From the NCBI GenBank assembly GCA_030628225.1, contig DAOVRJ010000073.1, positions 1 to 10,196 of the forward strand: DNA of 10,196 bases, given 5' to 3'. The notes under the pieces were generated by a model. That model made no database searches and had not been told where the DNA came from. It worked only from the letters and a program-made list of their open reading frames with translations. Each line of letters starts with the position of its first letter. The stretch's first letter is position 1. Below, one piece after another: positions 1 to 7,420 of the stretch. Source of the stretch: Candidatus Zixiibacteriota bacterium (GTDB lineage: Bacteria > SM23-81). The position numbers and the translations under genes are program-made.

Positions 1-1198
1 CTCACTCTTCGAGCGAAACGAGCCCGCGGATCTGGTAACAGTCACCGAGGAACTGCGGCGCGAGAAGAAGATCGATCAGGTTGGTGGACAAGTCTATCTG
101 GCATCTGTGGTAGAAAACGTAGCCACGGCAGCAAATGTAACCTATCACGCAAAAATAGTGCTTCAGAAAGCTCTTCTTAGACGGCTTATCGATGTGAGCA
201 CCCAGATAGCTTCCCAGGGTTATGAGGATGTGCAGGATGTCGATCAACTTCTTGATCGCGCCGAACAACAGATCTTTTCCATCAGGGAAAAACGCCTCAG
301 GCAAGGATTCGTGCCTTTAGAGAAAATTTTGCATACCACCTTCGAGTCCATAGAAAAGCTTCACGACAGGCAGGGAGGGGTCATCGGTGTGCCCTCCGGG
401 TTCAAGAAGCTGGATGAACTCACCGCAGGTTTCCAGGCGGGTGACCTGGTGATCATCGCCGGGAGACCATCTATGGGCAAGACCGCTTTCGCCCTCAATG
501 TAGCCCGCCATGCGGCCGTTGAGGCCAAGATTCCAGTGGCTATATTCAGTCTGGAGATGGCCAACTACCAATTGGCGCAGAGGATGTTGTGCAGCGAAGC
601 CCGGGTGGATGCCCACCGCGTGAGGGCAGGGACCCTTCCAGATCAAGACTGGTCTAAATTGAGCATCTGCGTGGGCGAGCTGGCCGAGGCTCCTATCTTC
701 ATCGACGACACGCCCGGGTTAGGGGTCCTGGACATTAGGGCCAAGGCCCGTAGGCTGATGGCTGAAAAGAAGATAGGGCTGATTGTGGTAGATTATCTCC
801 AGCTGATGCATGGTCCAAAGGGGGCGGAAAGTCGTCAGCAGGAAATCTCAACCATATCTCGATCGCTAAAAAACCTGGCCAAGGAGCTTCTGTTGCCCAT
901 CTTAGCCCTGTCCCAGCTTTCTCGGGCAGTGGAAACCAGGGGGGGAGACAGGCGCCCTCAGCTCTCCGATCTGAGAGAATCCGGTGCTCTGGAGCAGGAC
1001 GCCGATGTAGTTCTGTTTATCTATCGGGGCGAGATATACGAGCCCGATAATGAAGAGATGAAGGGTAGGGCGGAGATTGTCATCGGCAAACAACGAAACG
1101 GTCCCACGGGAAGGGTCCACCTGACCTTCAACAGCAGATATACCCGTTTTGACGAGCCTGCTTTTATGGAGGAACAGTCAATTATCGGAGAGATTTGA
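1..1198 (+). CDS. dnaB: Replicative DNA helicase DnaB (5' end missing)
   Basis: Hexameric replicative helicase that unwinds DNA ahead of the fork and recruits primase. The reading frame is open from base 2 to the TGA at 1196-1198, giving 398 residues. About 60-70 N-terminal residues lie outside the window, judging from the usual length of about 450-470. The first visible residues (SLFERNEPADLVTV...) match the end of the DnaB N-terminal domain, so the GTG at 107 is internal and not the start. RecA-like C-terminal domain: Walker A GRPSMGKT at 461-484, Walker B DYLQLM from 791, then the LSQLSR...SDLRESGALEQDADVV block and the KQRNGPTG arginine-finger region near 1087-1113. No intein interrupts the Walker A or later motifs, which are common DnaB intein sites. 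The stop overlaps the mlaE start by one base (TGATG), implying translational coupling. The family call is very secure. Confidence 0.97.
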   Translation, partial: SLFERNEPADLVTVTEELRREKKIDQVGGQVYLASVVENVATAANVTYHAKIVLQKALLRRLIDVSTQIASQGYEDVQDVDQLLDRAEQQIFSIREKRLRQGFVPLEKILHTTFESIEKLHDRQGGVIGVPSGFKKLDELTAGFQAGDLVIIAGRPSMGKTAFALNVARHAAVEAKIPVAIFSLEMANYQLAQRMLCSEARVDAHRVRAGTLPDQDWSKLSICVGELAEAPIFIDDTPGLGVLDIRAKARRLMAEKKIGLIVVDYLQLMHGPKGAESRQQEISTISRSLKNLAKELLLPILALSQLSRAVETRGGDRRPQLSDLRESGALEQDADVVLFIYRGEIYEPDNEEMKGRAEIVIGKQRNGPTGRVHLTFNSRYTRFDEPAFMEEQSIIGEI

Positions 1199-1968
1199 TG
1201 GCCAACCTGTTGGCCTTCATAGGGCGTAAATTCATCTCCTTCATCGAACATGTCGGCGGCGTGTTCGTGCTTCTGGGGCGAGTTCTTAAGAGCTTGCCCT
1301 GGCTCTTTGGCAATTTGGGCCTTGTCGTCGAGCAGATGTCGCAGATGGGGGTGAATTCCCTTCCCCTGGTTCTGATCACATCTATTTTTACAGGGGCTGT
1401 TTCAGCCATTCAGGCGGCATACCAGTTTCAGGATTTCGTTCCCATGCGATATCTGGGCACCGCCGTCGGCAAAGCGGTGGTAATCGAGCTGGGGCCTGTT
1501 CTCACCGCATTAGTGGTGGCCGGCCGTGTCGGTGCCTCAATTGCAGCTGAGCTGGGTACCATGAAGGTCACCGAGCAGTTGGATGCCTTGAAGACCCTGG
1601 CCATCGATCCGGTTCCCTTCCTGGTAAGCCCCCGTTTTATCGCCGGCCTGGCCATGCTTCCCATCTTGACGATCATGTCAGATTTCATAGCAATTATGGG
1701 CGGCTACACAGTCGCCCTTCTCTTTCTGGACATAACTTCGAACACTTTCCTGAGCGGCCTGAAGATGTTTTTTCACTTCCGGGACGTGATCGCCGGGCTG
1801 GTAAAAGCTCTTGTCTTCGGCGGCATCATCTCCACCATCGGATGTTATCAGGGTTTTCAGACAAAGGGTGGTGCGAAGGGTGTAGGGAGGTCTACCACAA
1901 AGGCAGTGGTGATTTCAATGGTGCTTATTCTTATCGGGGATTATGTCATCGCCTCACTGGTGTTCTGA
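1198..1968 (+). CDS. mlaE: MlaE-family ABC lipid transporter permease
   Basis: Integral inner-membrane permease of the MlaE family (256 residues), the membrane half of ABC systems that move phospholipids between the inner and outer membranes. The family core is clear: a stretch reading ELGPVLTALVVAGRVGASI, then AELGTMKVTEQLDAL and PRFIAGLAMLPILTI, with several hydrophobic helices and the usual C-terminal GCYQGF...GGAKGVGRSTT segment ending in a last helix. I chose the ATG at 1198, which overlaps the dnaB stop and has GGAG at 1187-1190 seven bases upstream. A TTG at 1195 is in frame but less likely. The matching ATPase follows 20 bases later. The symbol follows the E. coli system; the substrate here is inferred, and an organic-solvent or toluene resistance label (Ttg2B/YrbE) describes the same family. 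Confidence 0.93.
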   Translation: MANLLAFIGRKFISFIEHVGGVFVLLGRVLKSLPWLFGNLGLVVEQMSQMGVNSLPLVLITSIFTGAVSAIQAAYQFQDFVPMRYLGTAVGKAVVIELGPVLTALVVAGRVGASIAAELGTMKVTEQLDALKTLAIDPVPFLVSPRFIAGLAMLPILTIMSDFIAIMGGYTVALLFLDITSNTFLSGLKMFFHFRDVIAGLVKALVFGGIISTIGCYQGFQTKGGAKGVGRSTTKAVVISMVLILIGDYVIASLVF

Positions 1969-1988
1969 GATAGAAAGACAAGGACATC

Positions 1989-2735
1989 ATGATCAAGATT
2001 GTTGATCTGCACAAGAGTTTCGGCGAGAACCATGTGCTAAACGGCTTAAACCTGGATGTACAGCGCGGCGAGACAATGGTTATAATCGGCAGAAGCGGCT
2101 GTGGGAAAAGCGTTTTAGTAAAGCACATGATCGGACTCATCCGGCCGGACCAGGGGCAGATAATTGTGGATGGAGATGAGATCACCAATCACCGGGAAGA
2201 GGAGCTGTTCCGGCTGCGCCGGAAGTTCGGGATGCTCTTTCAGAGCGCGGCTCTATTGGATTCCATGACCGTTGGGGAAAATGTCGGTCTGGGTCTGCGA
2301 TACCATACTTCCCTGGATAAGGAGGCCATCCAGGAGCGAGTTAAATCAAAGCTCGCTCTGGTGGGTCTGTCGGGCATGGAATGCCTTGAACCGGCGGAGC
2401 TCTCAGGTGGTATGAAGAAGCGAGTGGGACTGGCCAGAGCCATCGCCATGGACCCGAAGTACGTCATCTATGATGAGCCCACCACTGGCCTTGATCCAAT
2501 CATGGCCGATGTGATCAACGAGCTCATCATGAGACTTCAAAGAGAACTTTCCATCACCTCAATCGTGGTCACTCATGACATAGCCAGCGCCACCAAAATT
2601 GCAGATCGAATTTCCATGCTACACGAGGGAAAGATCATTTTCGACGGAACAGCGGAAGATGTTCTCCGGTCCACCAATCCCATCGTTGAGCAATTTATTA
2701 AGGGAAGCGCTACCGGGCCCATCAAGCCCGTTTAG
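1989..2735 (+). CDS. mlaF: MlaF-family ABC lipid transporter ATPase
   Basis: Cytoplasmic ATP-binding subunit (248 residues) that powers the MlaE permease encoded just upstream. All ABC motifs are present: Walker A GRSGCGKS at residues 34-41, Q-loop in MLFQSAALLDSMTV, signature LSGGM at 138-142, Walker B YVIYDEP with D162-E163, D-loop TTGLDP, and H-loop VVTHD with H196. The LSGGMKKRVGLARA form of the signature and the ALLDSMTV segment are typical of the MlaF/Ttg2A group. The start ATG has AAGGA at 1980-1984. The MCE-domain protein (MlaD) that often follows in mla operons is absent: radA starts 13 bases after the stop. The partner is therefore probably encoded elsewhere, or the system differs in composition. 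Confidence 0.94.
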   Translation: MIKIVDLHKSFGENHVLNGLNLDVQRGETMVIIGRSGCGKSVLVKHMIGLIRPDQGQIIVDGDEITNHREEELFRLRRKFGMLFQSAALLDSMTVGENVGLGLRYHTSLDKEAIQERVKSKLALVGLSGMECLEPAELSGGMKKRVGLARAIAMDPKYVIYDEPTTGLDPIMADVINELIMRLQRELSITSIVVTHDIASATKIADRISMLHEGKIIFDGTAEDVLRSTNPIVEQFIKGSATGPIKPV

Positions 2736-2748
2736 CCAGGCCAATAAA

Positions 2749-4113
2749 ATGGTTAAAGGGAAAATTCGCTACGTCTGCCAATCTTGCGGGTACGTTGCCC
2801 CAAAATGGATGGGCAAATGCCCCGACTGTGAGCAGTGGAACAGCCTGGTAGAGGAACGCCAGATATCCACGAAGCGCACCAGGATGATACAGGGGAGGAG
2901 TACGGCCCCGATTTCCATCACCCAGGTGGCATCAGAGAGCCAGATCCGTTTTGCCACGGGGATCGAGGAGTTCGATCGTATTCTCGGTGGTGGTGTGGTT
3001 CCGGGATCACTGGTGCTGGTGGGGGGAGATCCGGGAATCGGCAAATCCACCTTGTTGCTCCAGGTGGCCTCCATGTTGAGCGCTGACCAAAGGGAAGTCC
3101 TCTATATCTCTGGGGAGGAGTCAGCTGCCCAAACCAGGCAGCGGGCGGAGAGGTTGGGAACCCTTTCAGAAAAGCTTTTGATCTTGACCGAGGTGGATGT
3201 GGAGCAGATTATCAACTGCATCGAGAATGTGCATCCCCGGGTGGCCATCGTGGATTCCATCCAGACCCTCTATCAGCCGGAGCTGGCCGGAGCCCCGGGA
3301 AGCGTTGGCCAGATTCGCGAGTGCACCGGGCGGTTATTGCGTCTGGCCAAATCACGAGATGTGGCATTCTTTCTCATAGGACACGTGACAAAATCAGGAG
3401 CCATTGCCGGGCCGCGGCTTCTGGAACATATGGTGGATACTGTTCTCTACTTCGAGGGAGATCGCCACCACGCCTATCGCATTTTGCGAGCGGTGAAGAA
3501 CAGATTTGGACCCACAAACGAAATTGGGATTTTCGAGATGGGACCGAAGGGTCTGGTAGAGGTCTCCAATCCATCTGAGATATTTCTGGCCCAACGAGGG
3601 GAAAATGTTGCCGGATCCGTGGTGGTGGGTAGCCTGGAAGGTACTCGTCCGCTGCTGGTGGAAATACAGGCTCTGGTTAGCCGAAGCAACTACAGCATGC
3701 CTCAGAGGGTGGTCACAGGCGTCGAATATGGGCGACTGGTCATGCTCCTGGCCGTGCTGGAGAAGAAATGTGGCCTGCGTTTGGGCAGCCAGGATGTTTT
3801 CGTCAACGCAGCTGGGGGCATCAGAGTGGATGAGCCAGCAGCTGATCTGGGCATCGTCACGGCTATAGCCTCAAGTTTTCGAGATCGACCTGTGAATACA
3901 GGCACCGTGGTCATCGGTGAGGTGGGGTTAGGAGGTGAGGTGCGGGCTGTTAGCCATTCGGAAAAAAGGGTCCGGGAAGCTCAAAAGCTAGGGTTCAAGC
4001 GCTGTGTTATCTCCCAGGGGAATATATCGGGTTTCAGCAGAGGGATCTCTATGGAGGTGGTGGGGGTGAAGACAATCAGAGAGGCTCTTGATCGACTTCT
4101 TAAAGCTTCATAA
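2749..4113 (+). CDS. radA: DNA repair and recombination protein RadA (Sms)
   Basis: RadA/Sms, a RecA-like ATPase that promotes branch migration and processing of recombination intermediates. Domains in order: an N-terminal C4 zinc finger with C10, C13, C24 and C27 (CQSC...CPDC); an ATPase core with Walker A GDPGIGKS at residues 93-100, Walker B in VAIVDSIQTL, and the RadA-specific KNRFG motif at 250-254; and a C-terminal Lon-protease-like domain ending near TIREALDRLLKAS. The frame is open further upstream to 2599 inside mlaF, but starting at the ATG at 2749 gives 454 residues, the usual length, with the zinc finger right at the N terminus (MVKGKIRYVCQSCG). The ribosome binding site is weak (AGG at 2738-2740), which suggests coupling to mlaF, whose stop is 13 bases away. 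Confidence 0.96.
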   Translation: MVKGKIRYVCQSCGYVAPKWMGKCPDCEQWNSLVEERQISTKRTRMIQGRSTAPISITQVASESQIRFATGIEEFDRILGGGVVPGSLVLVGGDPGIGKSTLLLQVASMLSADQREVLYISGEESAAQTRQRAERLGTLSEKLLILTEVDVEQIINCIENVHPRVAIVDSIQTLYQPELAGAPGSVGQIRECTGRLLRLAKSRDVAFFLIGHVTKSGAIAGPRLLEHMVDTVLYFEGDRHHAYRILRAVKNRFGPTNEIGIFEMGPKGLVEVSNPSEIFLAQRGENVAGSVVVGSLEGTRPLLVEIQALVSRSNYSMPQRVVTGVEYGRLVMLLAVLEKKCGLRLGSQDVFVNAAGGIRVDEPAADLGIVTAIASSFRDRPVNTGTVVIGEVGLGGEVRAVSHSEKRVREAQKLGFKRCVISQGNISGFSRGISMEVVGVKTIREALDRLLKAS

Positions 4114-4136
4114 GTGAACGGATTGGTCGGAAAGAG

Positions 4137-5306
4137 GTGGAATTGGCTTTCTCATTCCGGGTAGTGAAAAGCGACAAAGACACCCTTGCACGCGCCGGGG
4201 TAGTGAAAACTTCTCACGGAAAAATAGAAACACCAGCCTTCATGCCCGTGGGAACACAGGGATCGGTAAAGACCCTCTCCCCAGATGATCTAGAGGAAGT
4301 GGGTGTCCAGATTATTCTGGGAAATGCCTATCATTTGTACCTCAGGCCCGGGCCCGATATTGTCGATCAAGCTGGTGGTTTACACGGCTTTATTGGTTGG
4401 GATCATCCCATCCTCACCGATAGCGGAGGCTATCAGGTTTTCAGTCTGACCGATTTAAACGATGTCAGCGAGGAGGGAGTTACTTTCCAGTCCCATCTGG
4501 ACGGATCTCGTCATATGTTCACTCCGGAAAGGAGCATAGAGATACAGCATGCACTGGGCGCCGACATTATCATGTGTCTGGATGAGTGCACAGCTTATCC
4601 CTGCACCCGACTCGAGGCTCAGGCATCTGCGGAGCTCACCCTTCGGTGGGCCAGGAGGTGTCAGCAGGCTCATGAACGTCTTAACGACGAGCAGGATAAA
4701 GGCCAAGCCCTTTTTGGGATTGTCCAGGGCAGCACCTATGAAGATCTTCGCCAAAAGTGCGCCCGGGATCTGGCGGAATTGGATTTTCCCGGATATGCCC
4801 TGGGAGGGTTGTCGGTGGGAGAACCGAAGACGGCCATGTATGAGATGATCGATGCTGCCGTACCACAGCTGCCCGAACACAAGCCCCGATATCTCATGGG
4901 TGTGGGCATGCCCGAAGACCTGGTGGATGCCGTTTCGCGAGGCGTTGATATGTTCGACTGCGTCATTCCCACGCGCAACGCCAGGAACGGATCTGTCTTC
5001 ACGCAAAATGGACAGATGGTCATCAAAAACGCCCAGTATTCCCGGGATTTTCGACCCATAGACTCGTCATGTGACTGCTATACATGCCGACATTTCAGCA
5101 GGGCTTATCTGCGCCATCTGTTCCAGGCCGGAGAGCTCTTGGCTCCACGGCTGGCCACCTTGCACAGTGTTTGCTTCTACATGAAGCTGATGCGACAGAT
5201 GCGCCAGGCCATCTTGGAGGGCCGATTCAAAAAGTGGCGCAGGGAGTTCCTAAGCTTGTACCGAAACGGATCTGGGGTGTATGGCCAAATCGTGAAAGTG
5301 CAGTAA
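4137..5306 (+). CDS. tgt: Queuine/preQ1 tRNA-ribosyltransferase
   Basis: Bacterial tRNA-guanine transglycosylase, which swaps guanine 34 of GUN-anticodon tRNAs (Asp, Asn, His, Tyr) for the queuosine precursor preQ1. It is a TIM-barrel enzyme of 389 residues. Visible active-site elements: DSGGYQVFSL with D95 (general acid/base, D102 in Zymomonas numbering), nucleophile D274 in MFDCVIPTRNARNG, and substrate loop GGLSVGEP. Zinc ligands C312, C314, C317 and H343 keep the Zymomonas spacing. The usual HN after the zinc histidine is HS here. The start is uncertain. GTG at 4137 is used here, but TTG at 4143 is in frame, has AGAGG at 4133-4137 at good spacing, and would give a more typical N terminus (387 residues). 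It lies 23 bases after radA, followed by yajC, a common tgt-yajC pairing. Confidence 0.96.
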   Translation: MELAFSFRVVKSDKDTLARAGVVKTSHGKIETPAFMPVGTQGSVKTLSPDDLEEVGVQIILGNAYHLYLRPGPDIVDQAGGLHGFIGWDHPILTDSGGYQVFSLTDLNDVSEEGVTFQSHLDGSRHMFTPERSIEIQHALGADIIMCLDECTAYPCTRLEAQASAELTLRWARRCQQAHERLNDEQDKGQALFGIVQGSTYEDLRQKCARDLAELDFPGYALGGLSVGEPKTAMYEMIDAAVPQLPEHKPRYLMGVGMPEDLVDAVSRGVDMFDCVIPTRNARNGSVFTQNGQMVIKNAQYSRDFRPIDSSCDCYTCRHFSRAYLRHLFQAGELLAPRLATLHSVCFYMKLMRQMRQAILEGRFKKWRREFLSLYRNGSGVYGQIVKVQ

Positions 5307-5329
5307 GACCATTTAACCGGAGGTGAAAA

Positions 5330-5647
5330 TTGAGTGATGTGGCCTTTGCGATGAGCTCGCAGGGGGGCGGTGGTGGGGGTGGTGTTATGGGCTTGCTCCC
5401 CTTCATTCTGATGTTCGTGATCCTTTACCTTCTATTGATACGGCCGCAGCAGAAAAAACACCGGGTGCACCAGCAGATGCTGCAAACCCTGAAGAAAGGG
5501 GATCGGGTGCTAACCACAGGAGGTCTTTTCGGTACGGTGGTGGGCATCAAGGAAAATGAGAATATCGTGGTTCTGCGGCTGGCTGAAAATGTCAAGGTGG
5601 AGGTCCAAAAGGGGGCGATCTCCGCCAAGATCTCCAAAGAAGATTAA
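5330..5647 (+). CDS. yajC: Preprotein translocase subunit YajC
   Basis: Small single-pass inner-membrane protein (105 residues) that associates with SecDF and the Sec translocon. Layout: a short N-terminal segment with seven consecutive glycines (about residues 12-18), one transmembrane helix (LLPFILMFVILYLLLI), the family signature RPQQKKHRVHQQML, then a basic cytoplasmic domain with KKGDRVLTTGGLFGTVVGI. The start is TTG, supported by a strong GGAGG at 5319-5323 six bases upstream and by the absence of a better start before the membrane segment. In many bacteria secD and secF follow tgt-yajC; here fmt starts two bases after the stop. Confidence 0.95.
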   Translation: MSDVAFAMSSQGGGGGGGVMGLLPFILMFVILYLLLIRPQQKKHRVHQQMLQTLKKGDRVLTTGGLFGTVVGIKENENIVVLRLAENVKVEVQKGAISAKISKED

Positions 5648-5649
5648 AA

Positions 5650-6585
5650 ATGATGCGTCTGGTTTTCATGGGAACGCCTCTGTTCGCGTTGCCCAGCTTA
5701 AATAAGCTATTTGAGAGCGAACACGAGATCTTGGCAGTGGTAACAAGACCGGATCGGCCCAAGGGGCGTGGTTTAAGAGAGACGTCGCCAGCCGTAAAGA
5801 CCTTTGCTGAGAAAAAGCGGCTGCCCGTTTTTCAACCGGAAAAGCTTAGAGACAAGCTTTTTATTCGCCAGCTATTGGAGCTGAAGGCAGATCTGTTTGT
5901 AGTGGTTGCCTTCCGGATACTTCCCCGGGAAGTCCATACAATACCCCCCCAAGGCACCATAGATCTTCACCCATCTCTATTGCCTAAATATCGTGGTGCA
6001 GCACCAATCAACTGGGCTATTATAAACGGGGAGAGTAAGACAGGGGTTACCGTTTTTTCCATTGGGGATAAGGTTGATGCCGGTGAAATACTCATGCAGA
6101 AATCAACCGCCATCCAACCCGAGGAGACAGCCGGGGAACTGAGTGATAGGTTGGCTGAAATAGGTGCCAATCTTCTCTTAGATACGGTGGATGCCATTGC
6201 TCAGAACCGGGTCACCAAATACACCCAGCCTGAAGTACAGCCAACTCCAGCACCTAAGATAAGCAGAGAAGACGCTCGCATCGATTGGCAGAAGACGGCC
6301 ACCCAGGTGAAGGACTTCATCAGAGGTATGAATCCCAAACCAGGGGCTTTCAGCACCATCGGGGGGCGAATCATAAAGATCCACAGAGCCCTGGTTGTGT
6401 GTACATCTATCCCGGAAGCCAAACCGGGTCAGTTAATCAGGGTGGATCCCCGGGAGGGTATTTTCATCTGCACAGGAGATGGCCAGTTGAACCTTCGGGA
6501 GGTTCAACTGGAGGGAAGAAAACGGATGAACTCTGAGGAGTTTCTCAGGGGGGTACGCCTTAAAGAAGGCGATCTCTTCATCTGA
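5650..6585 (+). CDS. fmt: Methionyl-tRNA formyltransferase
   Basis: Transfers the formyl group of 10-formyl-tetrahydrofolate to Met-tRNAfMet for translation initiation. Length (311 residues) is normal. The N-terminal formyltransferase fold opens with LVFMGTPLFALPSL and contains the folate/catalytic block HPSLLPKYRGAAPINWAI; the C-terminal domain begins around residue 205 and carries the conserved DFIRGMNPKPGAF and VQLEGRKRM segments. The catalytic triad of the family is Asn-His-Asp (N106, H108, D144 in E. coli). Here His (H107) and Asp (D143) are present, but the Asn position is Asp105 (GAT, in TIDLHPS). This is unusual and could lower activity or reflect a clade-specific variant. ATG codons occur at 5650 and 5653; GAAG at 5639-5642 serves either. 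It is almost contiguous with yajC. No deformylase gene (def), a frequent neighbour, is in the window. Confidence 0.95.
   Translation: MMRLVFMGTPLFALPSLNKLFESEHEILAVVTRPDRPKGRGLRETSPAVKTFAEKKRLPVFQPEKLRDKLFIRQLLELKADLFVVVAFRILPREVHTIPPQGTIDLHPSLLPKYRGAAPINWAIINGESKTGVTVFSIGDKVDAGEILMQKSTAIQPEETAGELSDRLAEIGANLLLDTVDAIAQNRVTKYTQPEVQPTPAPKISREDARIDWQKTATQVKDFIRGMNPKPGAFSTIGGRIIKIHRALVVCTSIPEAKPGQLIRVDPREGIFICTGDGQLNLREVQLEGRKRMNSEEFLRGVRLKEGDLFI
6483..6511. repeat. Perfect 12-bp inverted repeat inside fmt
   Basis: CCAGTTGAACCT at 6483-6494 and its exact reverse complement AGGTTCAACTGG at 6500-6511 flank a 5-nt loop (TCGGG). In RNA this would be a strong hairpin about 75 bases before the fmt stop. 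There is no T-run on either side, so it is not a standard intrinsic terminator on either strand. It lies in codons for the conserved end of Fmt (GQLNLREVQLEG), so part of the match could come from coding constraint. A role in mRNA stability or polar attenuation is only a guess. Confidence 0.75.
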
Positions 6586-6597
6586 GGAAGTGAGGAT

Positions 6598-7419
6598 ATG
6601 AAGGGCAAGAGCATTTTTCTTGGTCTATCAGCCATTAGCCTGATTGTGCTGGTGTTCATGGCCATTTTTTTATGGTATCTTGTGGCACCCAGACTGGTTC
6701 AGATTCATCCGGGGCTTCCTATAGTGGTGGGATTGGCCATGGCTATGTTCGCCATGATGGTAACGCTGGGATTGCTGCTCATCTTGATCTCCACAGCAAC
6801 CGAGAAAAACCTTCTTTTCCCTGGTGAAAACCAGCTGACGGTGAAAGTTCTGTTTCCAATCACCCTGGCCGTGGGCAAGTTGCTGGGCATCTCCAAAGAG
6901 AGCGTCAAACGGTCCTTCATCCAGGTTAATAACGCACTTGTTCGTTCATTGAGGGGAAAAATAGACAACAGCCGGGTGCTTCTTCTGCTGCCCCACTGCC
7001 TGCAGAATTACACCTGCATGTACAAGATTACCTCCACCATGGAGAACTGCCGGCGGTGTGGAAAATGTGTTGTTGGCGACCTGGCAAAGCTCGCTGAAAA
7101 ATACGGTGTTGTAGTGTCCATTGCTACAGGCGGAACTCTGGCTCGTCGGGTCATCGTAGAGACAAGACCAACGGTTATAGTAGGGGTGGCCTGCGAGACG
7201 GATCTGACCAGCGGCATCCAAGATGCCTATCCAATACCGGTCTTGGGTGTTTTGAACGAGAGGCCTTACGGGCCCTGCCGGAATACAACAGTGGACCTGA
7301 AAAGGGTTGAGGATGCCCTGCGCTTTTTGCTCAATTCCCGGTTCGAGCTTGGTGCAACAGTAAGTCCCACCGCAAAGAAAGCAGGAAGGTACGACCAACG
7401 GACAGCAGCGCCGGTATGA
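6598..7419 (+). CDS. DUF116 membrane protein with cysteine-rich domain
   Basis: Recognised as a DUF116-family protein; its function is not established. The 273 residues begin with two hydrophobic helices (about 5-30 and 41-66), giving a membrane anchor, followed by a soluble domain. That domain holds seven cysteines: C134 (in LLPHCLQ), C140, then a CX2CX2C cluster at C151, C154 and C157, and C199 (GVACETDL) and C227 (YGPCRNT). The arrangement looks suited to binding an Fe-S cluster or zinc, but this is inference. A GVVVSIATGG...RPTVIVGVACE stretch suggests a Rossmann-like core. The last 30 residues (after LRFLLN) look unconserved and low in complexity. GAGGAAG at 6584-6590 is a good ribosome binding site, 7 bases before the ATG. 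In my memory DUF116 genes often sit between fmt and rsmB, as here, pointing to a link with translation or RNA modification, or simply to conserved operon structure. Confidence 0.85.
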   Translation: MKGKSIFLGLSAISLIVLVFMAIFLWYLVAPRLVQIHPGLPIVVGLAMAMFAMMVTLGLLLILISTATEKNLLFPGENQLTVKVLFPITLAVGKLLGISKESVKRSFIQVNNALVRSLRGKIDNSRVLLLLPHCLQNYTCMYKITSTMENCRRCGKCVVGDLAKLAEKYGVVVSIATGGTLARRVIVETRPTVIVGVACETDLTSGIQDAYPIPVLGVLNERPYGPCRNTTVDLKRVEDALRFLLNSRFELGATVSPTAKKAGRYDQRTAAPV

Positions 7420-7420
7420 T

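Noticed and set aside
107-109. GTG as the start of dnaB
   Set aside because: The frame stays open to base 2 and the upstream residues match the DnaB N-terminal domain, so the gene is cut by the window edge and 107 is internal.
461-1000. Possible intein in dnaB
   Set aside because: Walker A and the later helicase motifs are continuous with normal spacing, so there is no insertion.
2714-2735. CGGGC/GCCCG hairpin plus TTT at the end of mlaF
   Set aside because: Only five base pairs with a 7-nt loop and three T bases; radA follows at once and its weak ribosome binding site suggests continued transcription.
2599-2748. Upstream extension of the radA frame into mlaF
   Set aside because: The extra 50 residues resemble no RadA N terminus and overlap mlaF by about 135 bases; the ATG at 2749 gives the normal 454-residue protein with the zinc finger at the start.
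4347-4358. GGCCCGGGCC palindrome in tgt
   Set aside because: Explained by the conserved Arg-Pro-Gly-Pro-Asp codons; no neighbouring copies or related structure.
4455-5006. 183-codon minus-strand open frame inside tgt
   Set aside because: Antisense to the conserved Tgt core, with no protein family resemblance.
5839-5865. AAAAGCTT/AAGCTTTT hairpin followed by T bases in fmt
   Set aside because: The stem is AT-rich and weak, the T bases are part of the stem, and it lies in the middle of a conserved coding region, so it is not a credible terminator.
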